The translations under genes and the position numbers were made by a program. A DNA stretch of 64,000 nucleotides, taken from Rubrivivax rivuli (GTDB lineage Bacteria; Pseudomonadota; Gammaproteobacteria; Burkholderiales; Burkholderiaceae_C). The stretch is from assembly GCF_004016505.1 (NCBI RefSeq), contig NZ_SACR01000003.1:1-64000 (forward strand). The letters run 5' to 3'. Shown here piece after piece: positions 17,184 through 31,100 of this stretch (within the stretch, counting starts at the first letter, position 1; each line of letters opens with the position of its first letter). A model generated the notes under the pieces. The model worked only from the letters and a program-made list of their open reading frames with translations. It searched no databases and was not told the DNA's origin.

Positions 17184-20027
17184 TCAGCGCGCCGCTGTCC
17201 CCTCAGTGGTTGTCACACGGATCCAGTCAAACGTGCCCGGCGAGTAGGCCTGCGAAGCCGTGCCGATGCTCAGAAAGAAGCTGCGTCCTGCGACGCTTCG
17301 CCCCAGCGTCGCGCTGACCGACTGTGTGATGTTCTGCAAGGTTGGCCCGCGCTCGGCGGTGAAGCGATCGCCGTCGATGGTCCAGCGGTACTCCATAAAT
17401 GCGGGTGTCGAGCCGCCAGTGTGTGGAACAGGAATGTCCGCGCCGCAGGTACCGTTCGGTCCCGACATGCGATAGACGCCGCGCGACTGGATGTACATGC
17501 CCCAGCCGCAGTAGTTGGTGTCCCCCGACATGATGAGGTTGTCGATGTTTCCGGGCTCCGCGAGGATGAACGACGTGTCGCGGCCGCCACCGGTGCCCGC
17601 CATGCGCGCCTCGATCACGATCTTCCTGCCGGAGAACACCACCTTCCCGAACGTGCTGATGCGGCCCCAGGCACCGAACTGCGCCAGCCCATCGGTGTCG
17701 ATCACGACAGGCCCAACGATGTTGGCGCCGAACGGAATCTGCCCATCGATCGTCCAGCGTTGCAGGTTCAGCGGCGGTGCGAACTCCTCGATGAAGCCTG
17801 TCGGAGCTGGCGCCGCGCCTACACGGACGGCGAATGCCGCCAGCGCGGAGGTGAACGGCGAGCCGTTGGACCCCACCGGTCCGATGCCGCCCGCCTTGTC
17901 GCCGGCCGTGACGCTGCCGGCGAAAGTGCATCGGAAGCGGCGATCGAAGGCGCTGCCCGCGTTGGTGACTTCGACGACGCCAGTGCAGTCGTCCAACATG
18001 AACGACAAGCCCGCAGGCAGCCTCGCGCCGACCACCGAGAACTCGACGGTCTGCCCCGCCACCGCTTCGGCAGGCGTCACTGCGTTCACGGTTGGACCTT
18101 GCCCGACCTGCACCTCGAAGTCCTGTCTTCCGAGCGTCTGGCCGGCAGCGCCGCGGAACTCCGCGCCGACGCTGACCCAACCGGTCTCCCGCAGCACGAG
18201 CTGCACCGACTGCGACACGCCATTCACCACCTGTGCGACGAACGTGCCTATCGCTTGCGCCACATGCCACACGACCTGAGTGGCTTGCTCGAGCAGCGCG
18301 CCGATCGACCAACTGGTCAACTCGCCGGCCCGCAGCGGCTCGGGTCCAATGCTGGCGATCGACAGTTCGATCGGCGTGTCGCCGTGCAGGCTGACGCCGG
18401 TGGCGTCGTTCGTGTTCAGGTAGGCGCGTACCGACAGCGCAAGCCTCCCAGCCTGCACCGCTGCGGCCGACGGCTGGCATCGGATGGTGGCTCGCTCTGC
18501 GGGAAACTGGCTGTCCCGCACGATGATCGGCGGGTCAACGCAGTTGCCAGTGACCTTCAATGTGCCGAAGTCCAAGCCAGTGCCGCGCACGATGATGTCG
18601 TTGACTTGCCCGGCGCGCAGCGGCACTGGCACCACTTCGATCGTCGGTGTGCGCACCACCAGTGGGTTGCAGGCGCCGCCCGGTCCGAGGCACTCATTGA
18701 ACGCAGTCCTGTCGAGCGCTGGGCGACCGCCCGCACCGGGCTCGAGCCAATCGGCGATGGGGTAGCGCACGAACGGGAATACGCGGCTGTTGACATTGAC
18801 TGCGCCGTCGATCAACAACCCGCTGAAAACCAGCGCCTGATGCGCGCTGGAGAGGTCCAGCGGTTGCACTTGCGACCGGCGGTACCGTCCGGGAAGCGAA
18901 CTGCCGGCCGGTTCCGTCGCGTTAATCGGCCCGAGCACGTCAAGAAAGTAGTAGCCGCGCGCTGGCTTCATGGCATGCGAGCCGTGCGCGACGTAGGCGA
19001 TTGGCGCCTCACCCCAGCGCGACGCGCGGTCCCACGGCACCGCAAGGCGCCCGCCATTCCACAGAACTGACTGGCTGCCTTCGGCATTGCACGCCAGCGG
19101 CTCGTCGCAACCCTTGAACGTAGTCGGCTGGTCGGGCAAGTGGCCGGCGTAGATCACGAAGCGGGGCTGCCACTGACCGGCCTGCTTGTGAAACTCAACA
19201 GTGACCGACTCACGGTCGACGGTGTGATTGCCACCGGCTCCCGTCGGTCCGCTATAAAGCTTCTCGTCGTACGCAAACAGATAGAAGTAGGTGATCCACG
19301 CCCGATGGTCGGCCTCGTTGGCCGCGGTGTCTCGGATCTGTGAGAGCCAATAGGCCGGAACCGTCGTCCCAAGCGGCGCGTTTGTCGACGCAACCGCATC
19401 CGGCCGCAGATAGAACCGCAAGTCGTGGTAGCCATTGGCCGCCATGAACTGCGCGGCAGTGCCCGCCGTGCCGATCGTGATGCTACCCCCCAGGTTCTGC
19501 ACGTCGGCCGGGCCGACTGCCCAACCGGTGAAGTTAGTCACCGGCTGCGCGAACAACCGCTCCACCGTGATCGGAAAGTACCCCTCTGCCACGTGGAAGG
19601 ACAGCACCGGCGCATGCCGGTTGGCCAACGTCGCCAACTCAGCATGCGCCATCGTTGGAGGAGCCAGGTACTGCAGCCATAACACCTCGAACGCGGCCGG
19701 CTTCCAGGCCATTGGCGCGCCGACGAACTCGACTCGGTGAAGACCGAAGAGACGCGGCAGCCTCAGCCGGCCGTCGGCCGGAACGGCCGGCATCGATCCG
19801 GCTACCGGCGTGCACTCATCGGTCTCGCTACACGACAACAGCCGGATCTGGGTGACCTCGGTACGCCAGTTGGCCTGAGAGAAGTCGACGATGGTCTCGC
19901 TGCCTTCGTAGGCAATCCGCACGTTGATCGACATCGTTTGCGACCAGGCCGCGGCACCCGTCAACGCCAACAGCGCCGCGAAGGCCCAGCGAAGCAGGAA
20001 CGGCACCATCTCCATGCCGGCCCTCAT
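17184..20027 (-). CDS. large exported protein with Vps62-like N-terminal domain
   Basis: This protein has 947 residues. The N-terminal signal peptide is FLLRWAFAALLALTGAAAWSQ, so it should be exported. About residues 110-330 resemble Vps62-type domains: RHAPVLSFHVAEGYFPITVERLF, AWITYFYLFAYDEKL, NHTVDRESVTVEFHK and YVAHGSHAM. The middle has Ig/IPT-like beta segments (IEVVPVPLRAGQVNDIIVRGTG; TVNAVTPAEAVAGQTVEFSV). The last 200 residues (FIEEFAPPLNLQRWTIDG to FDWIRVTT) look like a LamG or GH16-like sandwich without obvious catalytic acids. The start in the ATGA overlap at 20027 is chosen because it gives the signal peptide and couples it to the lipoprotein gene upstream. The role is unknown; a surface or carbohydrate-binding function is an inference. 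Confidence 0.7.
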   Translation of the reverse strand: MRAGMEMVPFLLRWAFAALLALTGAAAWSQTMSINVRIAYEGSETIVDFSQANWRTEVTQIRLLSCSETDECTPVAGSMPAVPADGRLRLPRLFGLHRVEFVGAPMAWKPAAFEVLWLQYLAPPTMAHAELATLANRHAPVLSFHVAEGYFPITVERLFAQPVTNFTGWAVGPADVQNLGGSITIGTAGTAAQFMAANGYHDLRFYLRPDAVASTNAPLGTTVPAYWLSQIRDTAANEADHRAWITYFYLFAYDEKLYSGPTGAGGNHTVDRESVTVEFHKQAGQWQPRFVIYAGHLPDQPTTFKGCDEPLACNAEGSQSVLWNGGRLAVPWDRASRWGEAPIAYVAHGSHAMKPARGYYFLDVLGPINATEPAGSSLPGRYRRSQVQPLDLSSAHQALVFSGLLIDGAVNVNSRVFPFVRYPIADWLEPGAGGRPALDRTAFNECLGPGGACNPLVVRTPTIEVVPVPLRAGQVNDIIVRGTGLDFGTLKVTGNCVDPPIIVRDSQFPAERATIRCQPSAAAVQAGRLALSVRAYLNTNDATGVSLHGDTPIELSIASIGPEPLRAGELTSWSIGALLEQATQVVWHVAQAIGTFVAQVVNGVSQSVQLVLRETGWVSVGAEFRGAAGQTLGRQDFEVQVGQGPTVNAVTPAEAVAGQTVEFSVVGARLPAGLSFMLDDCTGVVEVTNAGSAFDRRFRCTFAGSVTAGDKAGGIGPVGSNGSPFTSALAAFAVRVGAAPAPTGFIEEFAPPLNLQRWTIDGQIPFGANIVGPVVIDTDGLAQFGAWGRISTFGKVVFSGRKIVIEARMAGTGGGRDTSFILAEPGNIDNLIMSGDTNYCGWGMYIQSRGVYRMSGPNGTCGADIPVPHTGGSTPAFMEYRWTIDGDRFTAERGPTLQNITQSVSATLGRSVAGRSFFLSIGTASQAYSPGTFDWIRVTTTEGTAAR

Positions 20028-20905
20028 GGCTTCTGCACGGCGTACAGCCGGTCCGCATTGATTGGGAATGCGATGTCCTGGGCGTTCAGCCGGTAGGCGG
20101 CGTGAACCCTTCGACACTCGGTGAGTTCGAGATCGCACTCATGCACCCGCTGCGCTGCGCTCGGGCTGCGGAACACGCCCACCGCCTGGGTCGTGCTGAT
20201 GTTGTGGAACCGAACGACGGCCGCGCCGACCAGCTTCTCTGCGGCGACCTCCGGCGGTGTCGTGACTTCGATCGACAGCGTCTGGGGACTGCCCGCTGCC
20301 GACTCCAATCCGATGATCGTCGCGCCTGCGGACTGCACCGCCACGCCGCTGCGGTCCGGGATTCCGGTGTTGTCTGGCGTCACCGGCACTTGCGCCACAG
20401 GCGCGCCGCTGAAGGTCCACCGCAGCACTGCGGGGTTGAAGGGGACGGCTCGTTCGTTGCGGACACTCAGCGTCTGCACGGTCTCGACGGTCGATTGCAG
20501 CGGCAGGAAAGGTACCTCGACCCGATCACCGGCCGGGCGCGTGCTTCGGGCGGCGCTCTGGACGGTCAGCGCACCGTTGGCCCACGGCGCGCTGCTGGCG
20601 TTCCTGACCTTGACCCGCAAAACGATCTCTTCATGCGTGGTGCTGATTGGCGTCTGCGAGACGATGATGAGCCCGGTGACGGTGACTTCGGCAGCATTCG
20701 CATTGGCCGTCGCTCGGCTGCCGACCGCCAAAGCCCTGGCCACGCCGTCGGCGTCAACGGCAGCGGCAGCGGCCTGTGCACGACTGTCACCGCCCCGCTG
20801 CCCACCACCACATGCGGTGAGACACGCCAGTAGCGCCACACCAACGACCGCGCGCGCCGCGGTTCGATGTCTGCTCTGGAATTTGTTCCATCTCGGCTGG
20901 GGCAT
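20024..20905 (-). CDS. predicted lipoprotein paired with the Vps62-like protein
   Basis: This 293-residue protein has a signal peptide and lipobox LTAC-GGG (Cys at about residue 32), so it is probably a lipoprotein. A low-complexity Ala-rich linker follows, then beta-rich segments (EVTVTGLIIVSQTPISTTHEEIVLRVKVRN; ETVQTLSVRNERAVPFNPAVLRW). Near the C-terminus ECDLELTECRR has a Cys pair. I recognise no family. It overlaps the next gene by four bases, so the two are one transcript and probably one surface complex. Confidence 0.65.
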   Translation of the reverse strand: MPQPRWNKFQSRHRTAARAVVGVALLACLTACGGGQRGGDSRAQAAAAAVDADGVARALAVGSRATANANAAEVTVTGLIIVSQTPISTTHEEIVLRVKVRNASSAPWANGALTVQSAARSTRPAGDRVEVPFLPLQSTVETVQTLSVRNERAVPFNPAVLRWTFSGAPVAQVPVTPDNTGIPDRSGVAVQSAGATIIGLESAAGSPQTLSIEVTTPPEVAAEKLVGAAVVRFHNISTTQAVGVFRSPSAAQRVHECDLELTECRRVHAAYRLNAQDIAFPINADRLYAVQKP

Positions 20906-21077
20906 GGTGAAGTCGCTCCTCGTGTAGCGTGCCCCGGACTCACGGCGCGAGTCCGATACCGCTACCTTGGGATGCTACCGGGCGAACTGTGCATTTCGTT
21001 GGACGATGCCTGCGCCGCACGGCCGTCCTCCTCTGTCCGTGGGGTAGGTCGTCTATGGTTAACCCCGAGGGGGGCTC

Positions 21078-21425
21078 TCATGTTGGCAGCGACAGCACGG
21101 ACTGCCGCACCGGCACATGGGGGATCACATGGTCCAGCGAGTGCGGCGCGGTCTGCGACATCCGCCGCGCCCCGCGCCGCGGGTAGCGGCCGCGCCGCTT
21201 GCAACGGAAGGCCACCGCGAAGTGGCTGCCGCTGTCGCCACAGCGCAGTTGCGGGAAGCCATGTGCCGGGATGTCGAACTGGAGGAAGGCGTCGACCTCG
21301 TCCTTGGTGTGTTGCGGCATACCGGCGCGGGCAACGTCATAGGGCTGGGCCAAGAATGTCGCGGCGTGCTGCTGCACCCGACGGTACAGCGCGGTTTGCT
21401 CAGGGCAGTGGCGCTCGCAGTGAAC
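21078..21425 (-). pseudogene. IS91-type (zinc-binding) transposase fragment
   Basis: Read on the minus strand, the frame gives CPEQTALYRRVQQHAATFLA, then DEVDAFLQFDIPAHGFPQLR, then ARRMSQTAPHSLDHVIPHVP and VRQSVLSLPT before a stop. This is the N-terminal zinc-binding part of IS91/ISCR-like transposases. Several zinc-ligand cysteines have become other residues (CGDSG for CGDCG; RYPRRG for FCPSCG) and the HUH catalytic part is absent. It is a dead fragment; no element ends were identified. Confidence 0.75.
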
Positions 21426-22119
21426 ATGTGCGCCATCCAGCGCCCACTTGGGCGACCGGCCGATGGCTTGCGCGCGAAGCTACCGAATCGGCGAGCCCTT
21501 ACGGTGTCAAGCCGTGCCCCGCGCCTCAATCGATCAAAGTGCAGCCTGCATTTGGGTCCGTACTTGCGCGGAGCCGCGTTCTGATGACCAGCTTGCGATT
21601 GCTCCGGCGCAGCCATGAAGAGACGAGCTGCCAGCAAGCTGACCTTCGCCAGCGTCAGCTGATGGCCGGTCTGGGCCAATCGCGGCCCATCCAGTAAGCG
21701 GTCGCAGGGATTCGAGGCGTCAGGACGTCAAAGACCGCTGTGGAGCGCAAGCGCAGCCGACTCAGTTCGGCCACAACCTGACGGTCACGACTGGCCGGTC
21801 TCGGGTACTGCGGGGCCAGCCGATATCGGCTCAATAGGCGCTGCCCTGAACCGATAGTTCGCAGGAGGGCACTTAGCGGTTGAGACTGTTGCAGCACGAG
21901 GCGACCGGCAGGATCTGGCCGGCGGCGCGACTGACGCTCCGTCTGACGTCGCTTGATTGCGGCCTGCGCTCAAGCGGCCGGGCTGCGGGCCGAAAAACCT
22001 CCATCGAACCCAGGCGCCAGGAGCCACCCGTGTCGCATCCAACCCCAGCCGGCCTCGCTCTGACGGCTGCACGACAGTCATTCGATGAGCCGATGATCCT
22101 GTTTAAGGGTCATGGCCTG
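21426..22119. other. non-coding stretch before the chemotaxis gene
   Basis: There is no supportable gene. It contains one copy of the dispersed GCGACCGGCCG intergenic motif (about 21452-21462). The 3' end must hold the promoter of the chemoreceptor gene, but I cannot point to convincing -35 and -10 boxes. Confidence 0.4.
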
Positions 22120-24021
22120 ATGTCACCGGGCATCCGGCTCTTCAGGCGCATCGGCTTTCCGGCGAAATCGGCATGGGTCTCGCTGGCGTTCTTGCTACCC
22201 ATCCTCTTGCTGGCCGCCTCGCTGTGGATCACGGCCTCGCAGGCCATCGACTTCTCGGCCAAGGAGCGGCTGGGTGTGCAGTACGCGCGTGTGCTGATGC
22301 CATTGCTGGATGCCGCCCAGAACCGACGTCGGGCTGCCGTGGCCAACGCGCCAGACTTGGCCGACGCTCAGCAGCGCGTGGCGCAGACGCTAGAGGCGGT
22401 TGCCAAGGTGGAGCAGAGGCTCGGTGCCGATCTCGGCACGAGTGAGTTCTGGGACAAGCTGCGCGCCATGGAGGCAGAACTGTCTGCGCAGCCCGTGCGA
22501 GGCGACATCAGCGCCACGTTTGGGGCGCACACGGCCTTCGTAGACCAGGCGCTGGTCCTGCTGAACGAGGTGGCCGACCGGTCGAACCTGACGCTGGATC
22601 CCGACGTCAACACCTACTACCTGATGGACGCGGCGATCTTCAAGAAGCCGCTGCTGATCGAACAAGTGGGCAGGCTGCGCGGCCTGGGGAACGCGGTGTT
22701 GCGCAGCGGCCAGAAGACGCCGGACCAGCACGATGCACTGACGGAGGCCAACGCCTTCGCGATGGCGCACACGGCGGGGGCAGAGCAGGCCTTGAAGCGC
22801 GCCATCGGCGCCGACGAGACGATCGGTGATGAGCTCGACGAAGCGGCCAGTACGGCAAGCAGTGCCGCCTTCCTGCAGATGGTCAAGCAGCAAGTGCTGG
22901 TCGCCGCTCCTCAGGGTGACGCTGCAGCCTACGTCTCGGCGGCGAATCAGGCCATCGCGCTGCAGTACGAGAGTGTCAACAAGGCCTTCGATGCGCTGGA
23001 CAAGCGCCTGGCAGCGCGCGTGGACAAGCTGCAGCATGCGCTGTGGCTGCAGGTCGGCCTGTCTCTGCTAGGCGTCGCGGCTGCCGTCTATCTACTGGTG
23101 GCCTTCTACCGCGTCACCCAGGGTGGCATCAGCGAAGTGGCACGTCAGCTGGAGCAGATCGCCAACGGCAACCTGACACTGCGCCCCAAACCCTGGGGTC
23201 GCGACGAGGTGGCGCAGTTGATGAACACCCTTGCGGCCACGCTGGATGCATTGCGGCGCATCGTCGCCGAAGTTCGCTCGGGCGCTGGCGAGATCGAAAC
23301 GGCCAGCCAGGAAGTGGCCTCTGCATCCGTCGACCTGTCCCGGCGCACCGAGGAGACGGCGGCCCATCTGCAACGCACGTCGGCGGCCATGGCGCAGATC
23401 GGAAGCACCGTGCAGCACACCACCCAAACCGCTGCCGGCGCGGCCACCCTGGTGGCAGGCAACGCAGACGTGGCGACTCAGGGCGGACAGGAAGTGGGTC
23501 GCGTCGTGGACACCATGGGCGAGATCCGTCAGTCGTCGGCTCGCATTGCGGAGATCATCGGCACCATCGACGGCATCGCATTCCAGACCAACATCCTGGC
23601 GCTGAACGCCGCTGTCGAGGCCGCACGGGCAGGTGAAGCCGGTCGGGGATTCGCAGTGGTGGCCAGCGAAGTCCGGGCCCTGGCGCAGCGCTCCGCTGGT
23701 GCTGCCAAGGAGATCAAATCGCTCATCGGCACGAGCGTCGAGCAGGTGGAGAGTGGCTCCCGCGTGGTCGGGCAGGCGGGCTCGACCATGCAGCAGATCG
23801 TGGACAACGCCTCGCGGGTGAAGTCGCTCATTGGCGAAATCAGCCACGCAACCCAGGAGCAGATGGCAGGCATCGGCGAGGTGTCTCAGTCGGTGGAGCA
23901 GTTAGACGCGATGACCCAGCAAAACGCCGCCCTGGTGGAGCAGACCGCAGCGGCGGCGTCCTCGCTCGAAGACAGCGCACGCCGGCTGAACACGGCGATG
24001 GCGTACTTCAAGGTCGCCTGA
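22120..24021 (+). CDS. methyl-accepting chemotaxis protein
   Basis: This 633-residue inner-membrane chemoreceptor has TM1 (VSLAFLLPILLLAASLWI, about 20-37), a helical periplasmic sensor of about 250 residues and TM2 (VGLSLLGVAAAVYLLVAF, about 310-328). A HAMP domain and the long signalling coiled coil follow. The hairpin tip, which binds CheA/CheW, reads IDGIAFQTNILALNAAVEAA and then RAGEAGRGFAVVASEVRALA. AAGGG precedes the ATG at 22120; an in-frame ATG at 22093 would add nine residues. The ligand is unknown. No CheR-binding C-terminal pentapeptide is visible. It precedes the MetOD1-kinase pair. Confidence 0.93.
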   Translation: MSPGIRLFRRIGFPAKSAWVSLAFLLPILLLAASLWITASQAIDFSAKERLGVQYARVLMPLLDAAQNRRRAAVANAPDLADAQQRVAQTLEAVAKVEQRLGADLGTSEFWDKLRAMEAELSAQPVRGDISATFGAHTAFVDQALVLLNEVADRSNLTLDPDVNTYYLMDAAIFKKPLLIEQVGRLRGLGNAVLRSGQKTPDQHDALTEANAFAMAHTAGAEQALKRAIGADETIGDELDEAASTASSAAFLQMVKQQVLVAAPQGDAAAYVSAANQAIALQYESVNKAFDALDKRLAARVDKLQHALWLQVGLSLLGVAAAVYLLVAFYRVTQGGISEVARQLEQIANGNLTLRPKPWGRDEVAQLMNTLAATLDALRRIVAEVRSGAGEIETASQEVASASVDLSRRTEETAAHLQRTSAAMAQIGSTVQHTTQTAAGAATLVAGNADVATQGGQEVGRVVDTMGEIRQSSARIAEIIGTIDGIAFQTNILALNAAVEAARAGEAGRGFAVVASEVRALAQRSAGAAKEIKSLIGTSVEQVESGSRVVGQAGSTMQQIVDNASRVKSLIGEISHATQEQMAGIGEVSQSVEQLDAMTQQNAALVEQTAAAASSLEDSARRLNTAMAYFKVA

Positions 24022-24216
24022 GGCGCCTGAGGCGCCTGAGACTTGAGCCCTTCTGTGCTCCCTGTCAATATGTGCTCTCGCGCCCGGGCGCACACCGGAT
24101 GCGATTCCGATGCTTCCAACCGAGGCCTCTGCACGGAATACGCGGGAAGCGTTCTGTTGCCCTCGTCCTGAATCTTCCACGGACGGTTCTTGCCGCCCCA
24201 GCCAGGGACCTTAGAA

Positions 24217-24762
24217 ATGAACAGTTCCGCCTTTACCCCGTCGGAAACTACGACCCTGCAGGTCCTTGACATCCCGCTCGAGCGCGACGTCTTCCTGCGT
24301 AACCTGGTGCGTGAACTGGCTGGCACGTTGCAGGATGTGGTGGGTTTGGAGGAAGCCTCGGGCTTCATCAGTGTTGTAGGCCAGCGCATTGGCGAGCAGA
24401 TCAATGACGACTACAAGGCCGCACTGGGTGTATCTGAGCTCAGTCCAGCGCAGGTGGCCGAGGTACTGGTCGACCTGAAACGCCGCATCCAGGGCCGCTT
24501 CAGCATCGTCGAGGCCACCGACGAACGCATCGTCTTTACCAACGGTGCCTGCCCTTTTGGCGACAAGGTCGCGGGGCGGCCCTCGATGTGCATGATGACC
24601 AGCAACGTCTTCGGCGTCATCACGGCCGAGAACCTGGGCCGGGCCAAGGTGGTGCTGGAGCAGACCATCGCGCGCGGCGACGCCGCGTGCCGTGTAGTCG
24701 TTTACCTGAAGCCCAGCGCGCAGGCTCTCGCTGCCGACGGCCGCGAATACTTCAGATCCTGA
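24217..24762 (+). CDS. methanogen output domain 1 (MetOD1) protein
   Basis: This 181-residue soluble protein is nearly all MetOD1-like domain. The C-terminal half has the family pattern [39 protein letters not shown] and [13 protein letters not shown]. The three cysteines (in GACPF, SMCMM and AACRV) suggest a metal or redox site. The domain is found as a sensory or output module in signalling proteins. The gene lies 29 bp before a PAS-rich hybrid kinase on the same strand, so it may be the sensor or regulator of that kinase; this is an inference from position. The start at 24217 follows a weak purine stretch. Confidence 0.8.
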   Translation: MNSSAFTPSETTTLQVLDIPLERDVFLRNLVRELAGTLQDVVGLEEASGFISVVGQRIGEQINDDYKAALGVSELSPAQVAEVLVDLKRRIQGRFSIVEATDERIVFTNGACPFGDKVAGRPSMCMMTSNVFGVITAENLGRAKVVLEQTIARGDAACRVVVYLKPSAQALAADGREYFRS

Positions 24763-24791
24763 ATCGCACGCCCGGCGCATGGACCAGCCTG

Positions 24792-27689
<2,898 letters not shown>

Positions 27690-28145
27690 GTAAAGGTCAA
27701 GTTTCTCGGGCGGATTGGTTCTTTGCCGCACGTTGGGCCGCGGGAAGTATTGAGTCGAACTCCGACCTTGATTGCCGCCTTCATAGCTAGTGACCTCGCC
27801 AGCAGATCGCGAACATGAGCCCCCGTTTCGGCCGACCTCGCACTGCTTTTTTAAGGCTCGTGGGATGCCTGCCGTTCGGTCATGGCTGTGCAATGCTCGG
27901 TAGTGGGCGCCGGCCAGTTATCCCACAAGCCTTAACAGACGCGTCGTTTTGCTTCGCGTAGGAAGACGGCTGTCTGGGCAACATGCTGCCATCGGCTCGC
28001 GCAGCAGGTTCGCAGAGTTGAGAACAAATTCCGGGCCTTTTCTTGATGCTCTCGAGGTCCCAGCCCCAGAGAATCTGGCACAAACGTGAAACTCTGGGCA
28101 GCACCTGTCTGGTGCATCGTTTGGCCGAGAGGGAGACTGATAACC
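27690..28145. other. intergenic region between two hybrid kinases
   Basis: No gene is seen. A T-run after a weak dyad (CACTGCTTTTTTAAGG, about 27840-27855) may stop transcription of the first kinase gene. The remainder should contain the promoter for the CHASE kinase gene; no clear boxes are visible. Confidence 0.35.
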
Positions 28146-31100
28146 GTGCTGGCACCTGCAGGCCGAGGCAACCTGGGACGTTTCGTACCCCTGGCCGTCG
28201 CGTTGCTTGGCAGCTGTCTGGCCGCCGCTGCGAGCCTGTGGTTGCAGCACCAGAACGACGCGCAGATCCATGCCGACTTCGAGCGCAGCGCCACACGCGT
28301 GGCCCAGATCATCGAGGTGCGGATGCAGCAACCGATTTTCGGACTGCGCGGTGCGGGCGGGGTCTACGCGGCGAGCAAACAGGTGCGCCGGAGCGAGTTC
28401 CGGGCCTACGTCGAGTCACGCGATCTGGCGCAGGAGTTCCCGGGCGTCCGCGGCTTCGGGTTCATCCAACGCCTAGAGCGCAGCGCCTTGCCTGCTTTCG
28501 TGGCCGCCGAGCAGGCCGACGAAGCGCCGCAATTCGCGGTGCGTGAACTGTGGGCGCTGGGCGAGGAAGACCTCTACGTCATCAAGTACATCGAGCCCGC
28601 CGTTTCAAACGCGGCGGCTCTGGGTCTGGACATCGGCTCCGAACCCATCCGGCGCGAGGCCGCCGAACGTGCTGTGGCCACGGGCCTGCCCACGCTCACA
28701 GCTGCCATCACGCTCGTGCAGGACACGAGGCGCAGCGCCGGTTTCCTCCTCTTTGTGCCGGTCTTCCGTAATGGCACCGACCCCACCACCCCGGCGCAGC
28801 GCCGTCAGGCCCTCGTCGGGCTGCTGTTTGCCCCGATGGTGGTCGGCGAGATACTCGCTGCCGTTCCGGATGTTGCGGCGGGGCTGGCCCACTTCCAACT
28901 CATTGACGCGACTATCGGCAACACCGTCTTCGACAGCGGCGATGACACGAGCAGCGGCTTGAGGGGTACCGATGTGGCGCCCCGGCTGGGCCGATTCCAG
29001 GAAGATCGCAAGCTATCGCTGCCTGGCCGCGACATGCTGCTGCGCGTGCGTAGCACGCCGCAGTTCGATGCCGCGCACAGCAATGCCGCGCCCTGGCTGC
29101 TGCTCGCAGGCGGCCTACTGACCAGCGTGCTGCTGGCCGGCCTGCTGCGCCAACAGATCAACGGGCGCGGTCGCGCCGAGGCACTGGCGCGGGCCATGAC
29201 GGTCGACCTGCAACGGCTGGCTGCGGTCGCTCGTCGCACCAGCAACGCAGTCGTTATCACCGACGCCAGGCGCCGCATCACCTGGGTCAACGAAGGCTTC
29301 GAACGCATCAGTGGCTACAGCGCCGCCGAGGCGCTCGGCCAATCGCCAGGAGCCCTGCTGCAGGACGCCGGGACCGACGCCGCCACCGTAGCGGCGCTGC
29401 GCACGGCGCTGAATGCCTGCGAGTCTTTCCAGGGCGAGATCCTGAACCGCGCCAAGGATGGCCGCCGTTACTGGCTGGCGCTGGACATCCAGCCGCTGTA
29501 CGACGACGACGGCTCGCACCAGGGTTTCATGGCGGTTGAATCCGACATCACCGAACGCAGGGCCGCGGATGCTGCGCTGCGCGCCAGCCAGGCGCTGTTG
29601 GACAAGACCGGGCGCATCGCGGGTGTCGGCGGCTGGGCTGTCGAACTCGAGTCGCAGGTCATCCGCTGGAGCGACCAGACCTGCCGCATCCACGACCGCG
29701 AACCCGGCCACCAGCCGGGCATGGAAGAAGCCATCAACTACTACGCGCCCGAGGCGCGTGCCGAGGTTGCGCAGGCGGTGCAGCGCTGCATAGAACGTGG
29801 CGAAAGCTTTGACATCGAGTTGCCGATGGTCACCGCCCAGGGCCGATCGATCTGGGTGCGTTCGGTGGGCGAACTGGAATCCGCCGACGGTCGGCCTCTG
29901 CGCTTGGTGGGCACCTTCCAGGACGTGACGGAACGCCATCAGCTCGAGGACGAGGTGCGGCGCAAGAGCGAACTGCTCACCAGCGTGATCGAGAACCTGC
30001 CCTGCGGGCTGAGCGTGTTCGACGGTGAGTTGCAGCTGGTGGCATCGAACACTGAGTTCCGACGCCTGCTGGACTTTCCCGACGCGCTGTTTGCTGGCGC
30101 CAGCACGCATTTCGAGGAGGTCATTCGCTTCAACGCCGGGCGCGGCGAGTACGGCCCAGGTGATGTCGAAGCCACGGTGCAGGCCATCGTCGCCCGCGCC
30201 AGACAGAGCACCGAGCCGCACCAGTTCGAGCGCGTCCGCCCCGACGGCACGCAGCTTGAGATCCGCGGCGGCCCGATGCCGGGCGGCGGCTTTGTCACGA
30301 CCTACACCGACATCAGCGCACGCAAGCGCGCCGAGGCCGAGGTGCAGCGCGCCAGCGCCCTGCTGCGTGGCTCCATCGACGCCCTGGAAGATGCCTACGC
30401 GCTGTTTGATGCGGACGGGATCCTGGTGCTGTGCAACCAGCCCTACCGCGACCTGTACCCGCTGTGCGCGGAGCTGATGGTGCCGGGTGCGCGCTTCGAA
30501 GACATAGTCCGCGCCGGGGCCGAACGCGGCCAGTACGCCGACGCCATCGGCCGCGTTGATGCCTGGGTGGCCGAGCGCGTGGCCACCCATCGCCAGCCGT
30601 CGTCGAAGGTGACGCGGCGTCTGGGCGACGGCCGCATCCTGCGGATCGGCGAGCGCCGCATGGCCGACGGTCACATCGTGGGCTTCCACGTCGACATTAC
30701 CGAGTTCGTACGCGCCACCGAGGCCGCGCAAGAGGCATCACGCTCGAAGAGCCAGTTCCTGGCCAACATGAGCCACGAAATCCGCACGCCCATGAACGCC
30801 ATCCTGGGCATGCTGGCGCTGCTGAAAAAGACCGAACTCACCGCGCGCCAGGCCGACTACACCGGCAAGACCGAGGGCGCTGCACGTTCGCTGCTGGGAC
30901 TGCTGAACGACATCCTCGACTTCAGCAAGGTCGAGGCCGGCAAGATGACACTTGACCTGCACCCTTTCCGGCCCGACCAGTTATTGCGCGACCTGGCCGT
31001 GATCCTGGCGTCCAACACTGCGGGCAAGCAAATCGAGGTGCTGTTCGACATCGACCCGCAGCTGCCTCCAGTGCTGGTGGGCGACGCGATGCGCCTGCAG

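Noticed and set aside
17064..19070. A 668-residue plus-strand open frame
   Set aside because: It is the antisense shadow of the Vps62-like gene, Arg/Asp/His-rich with no domain, signal or ribosome-binding site; high GC creates such frames.
29115..30731. A 538-residue minus-strand frame inside the CHASE kinase gene
   Set aside because: The opposite strand encodes PAS domains without interruption; the antisense product has no recognisable feature.
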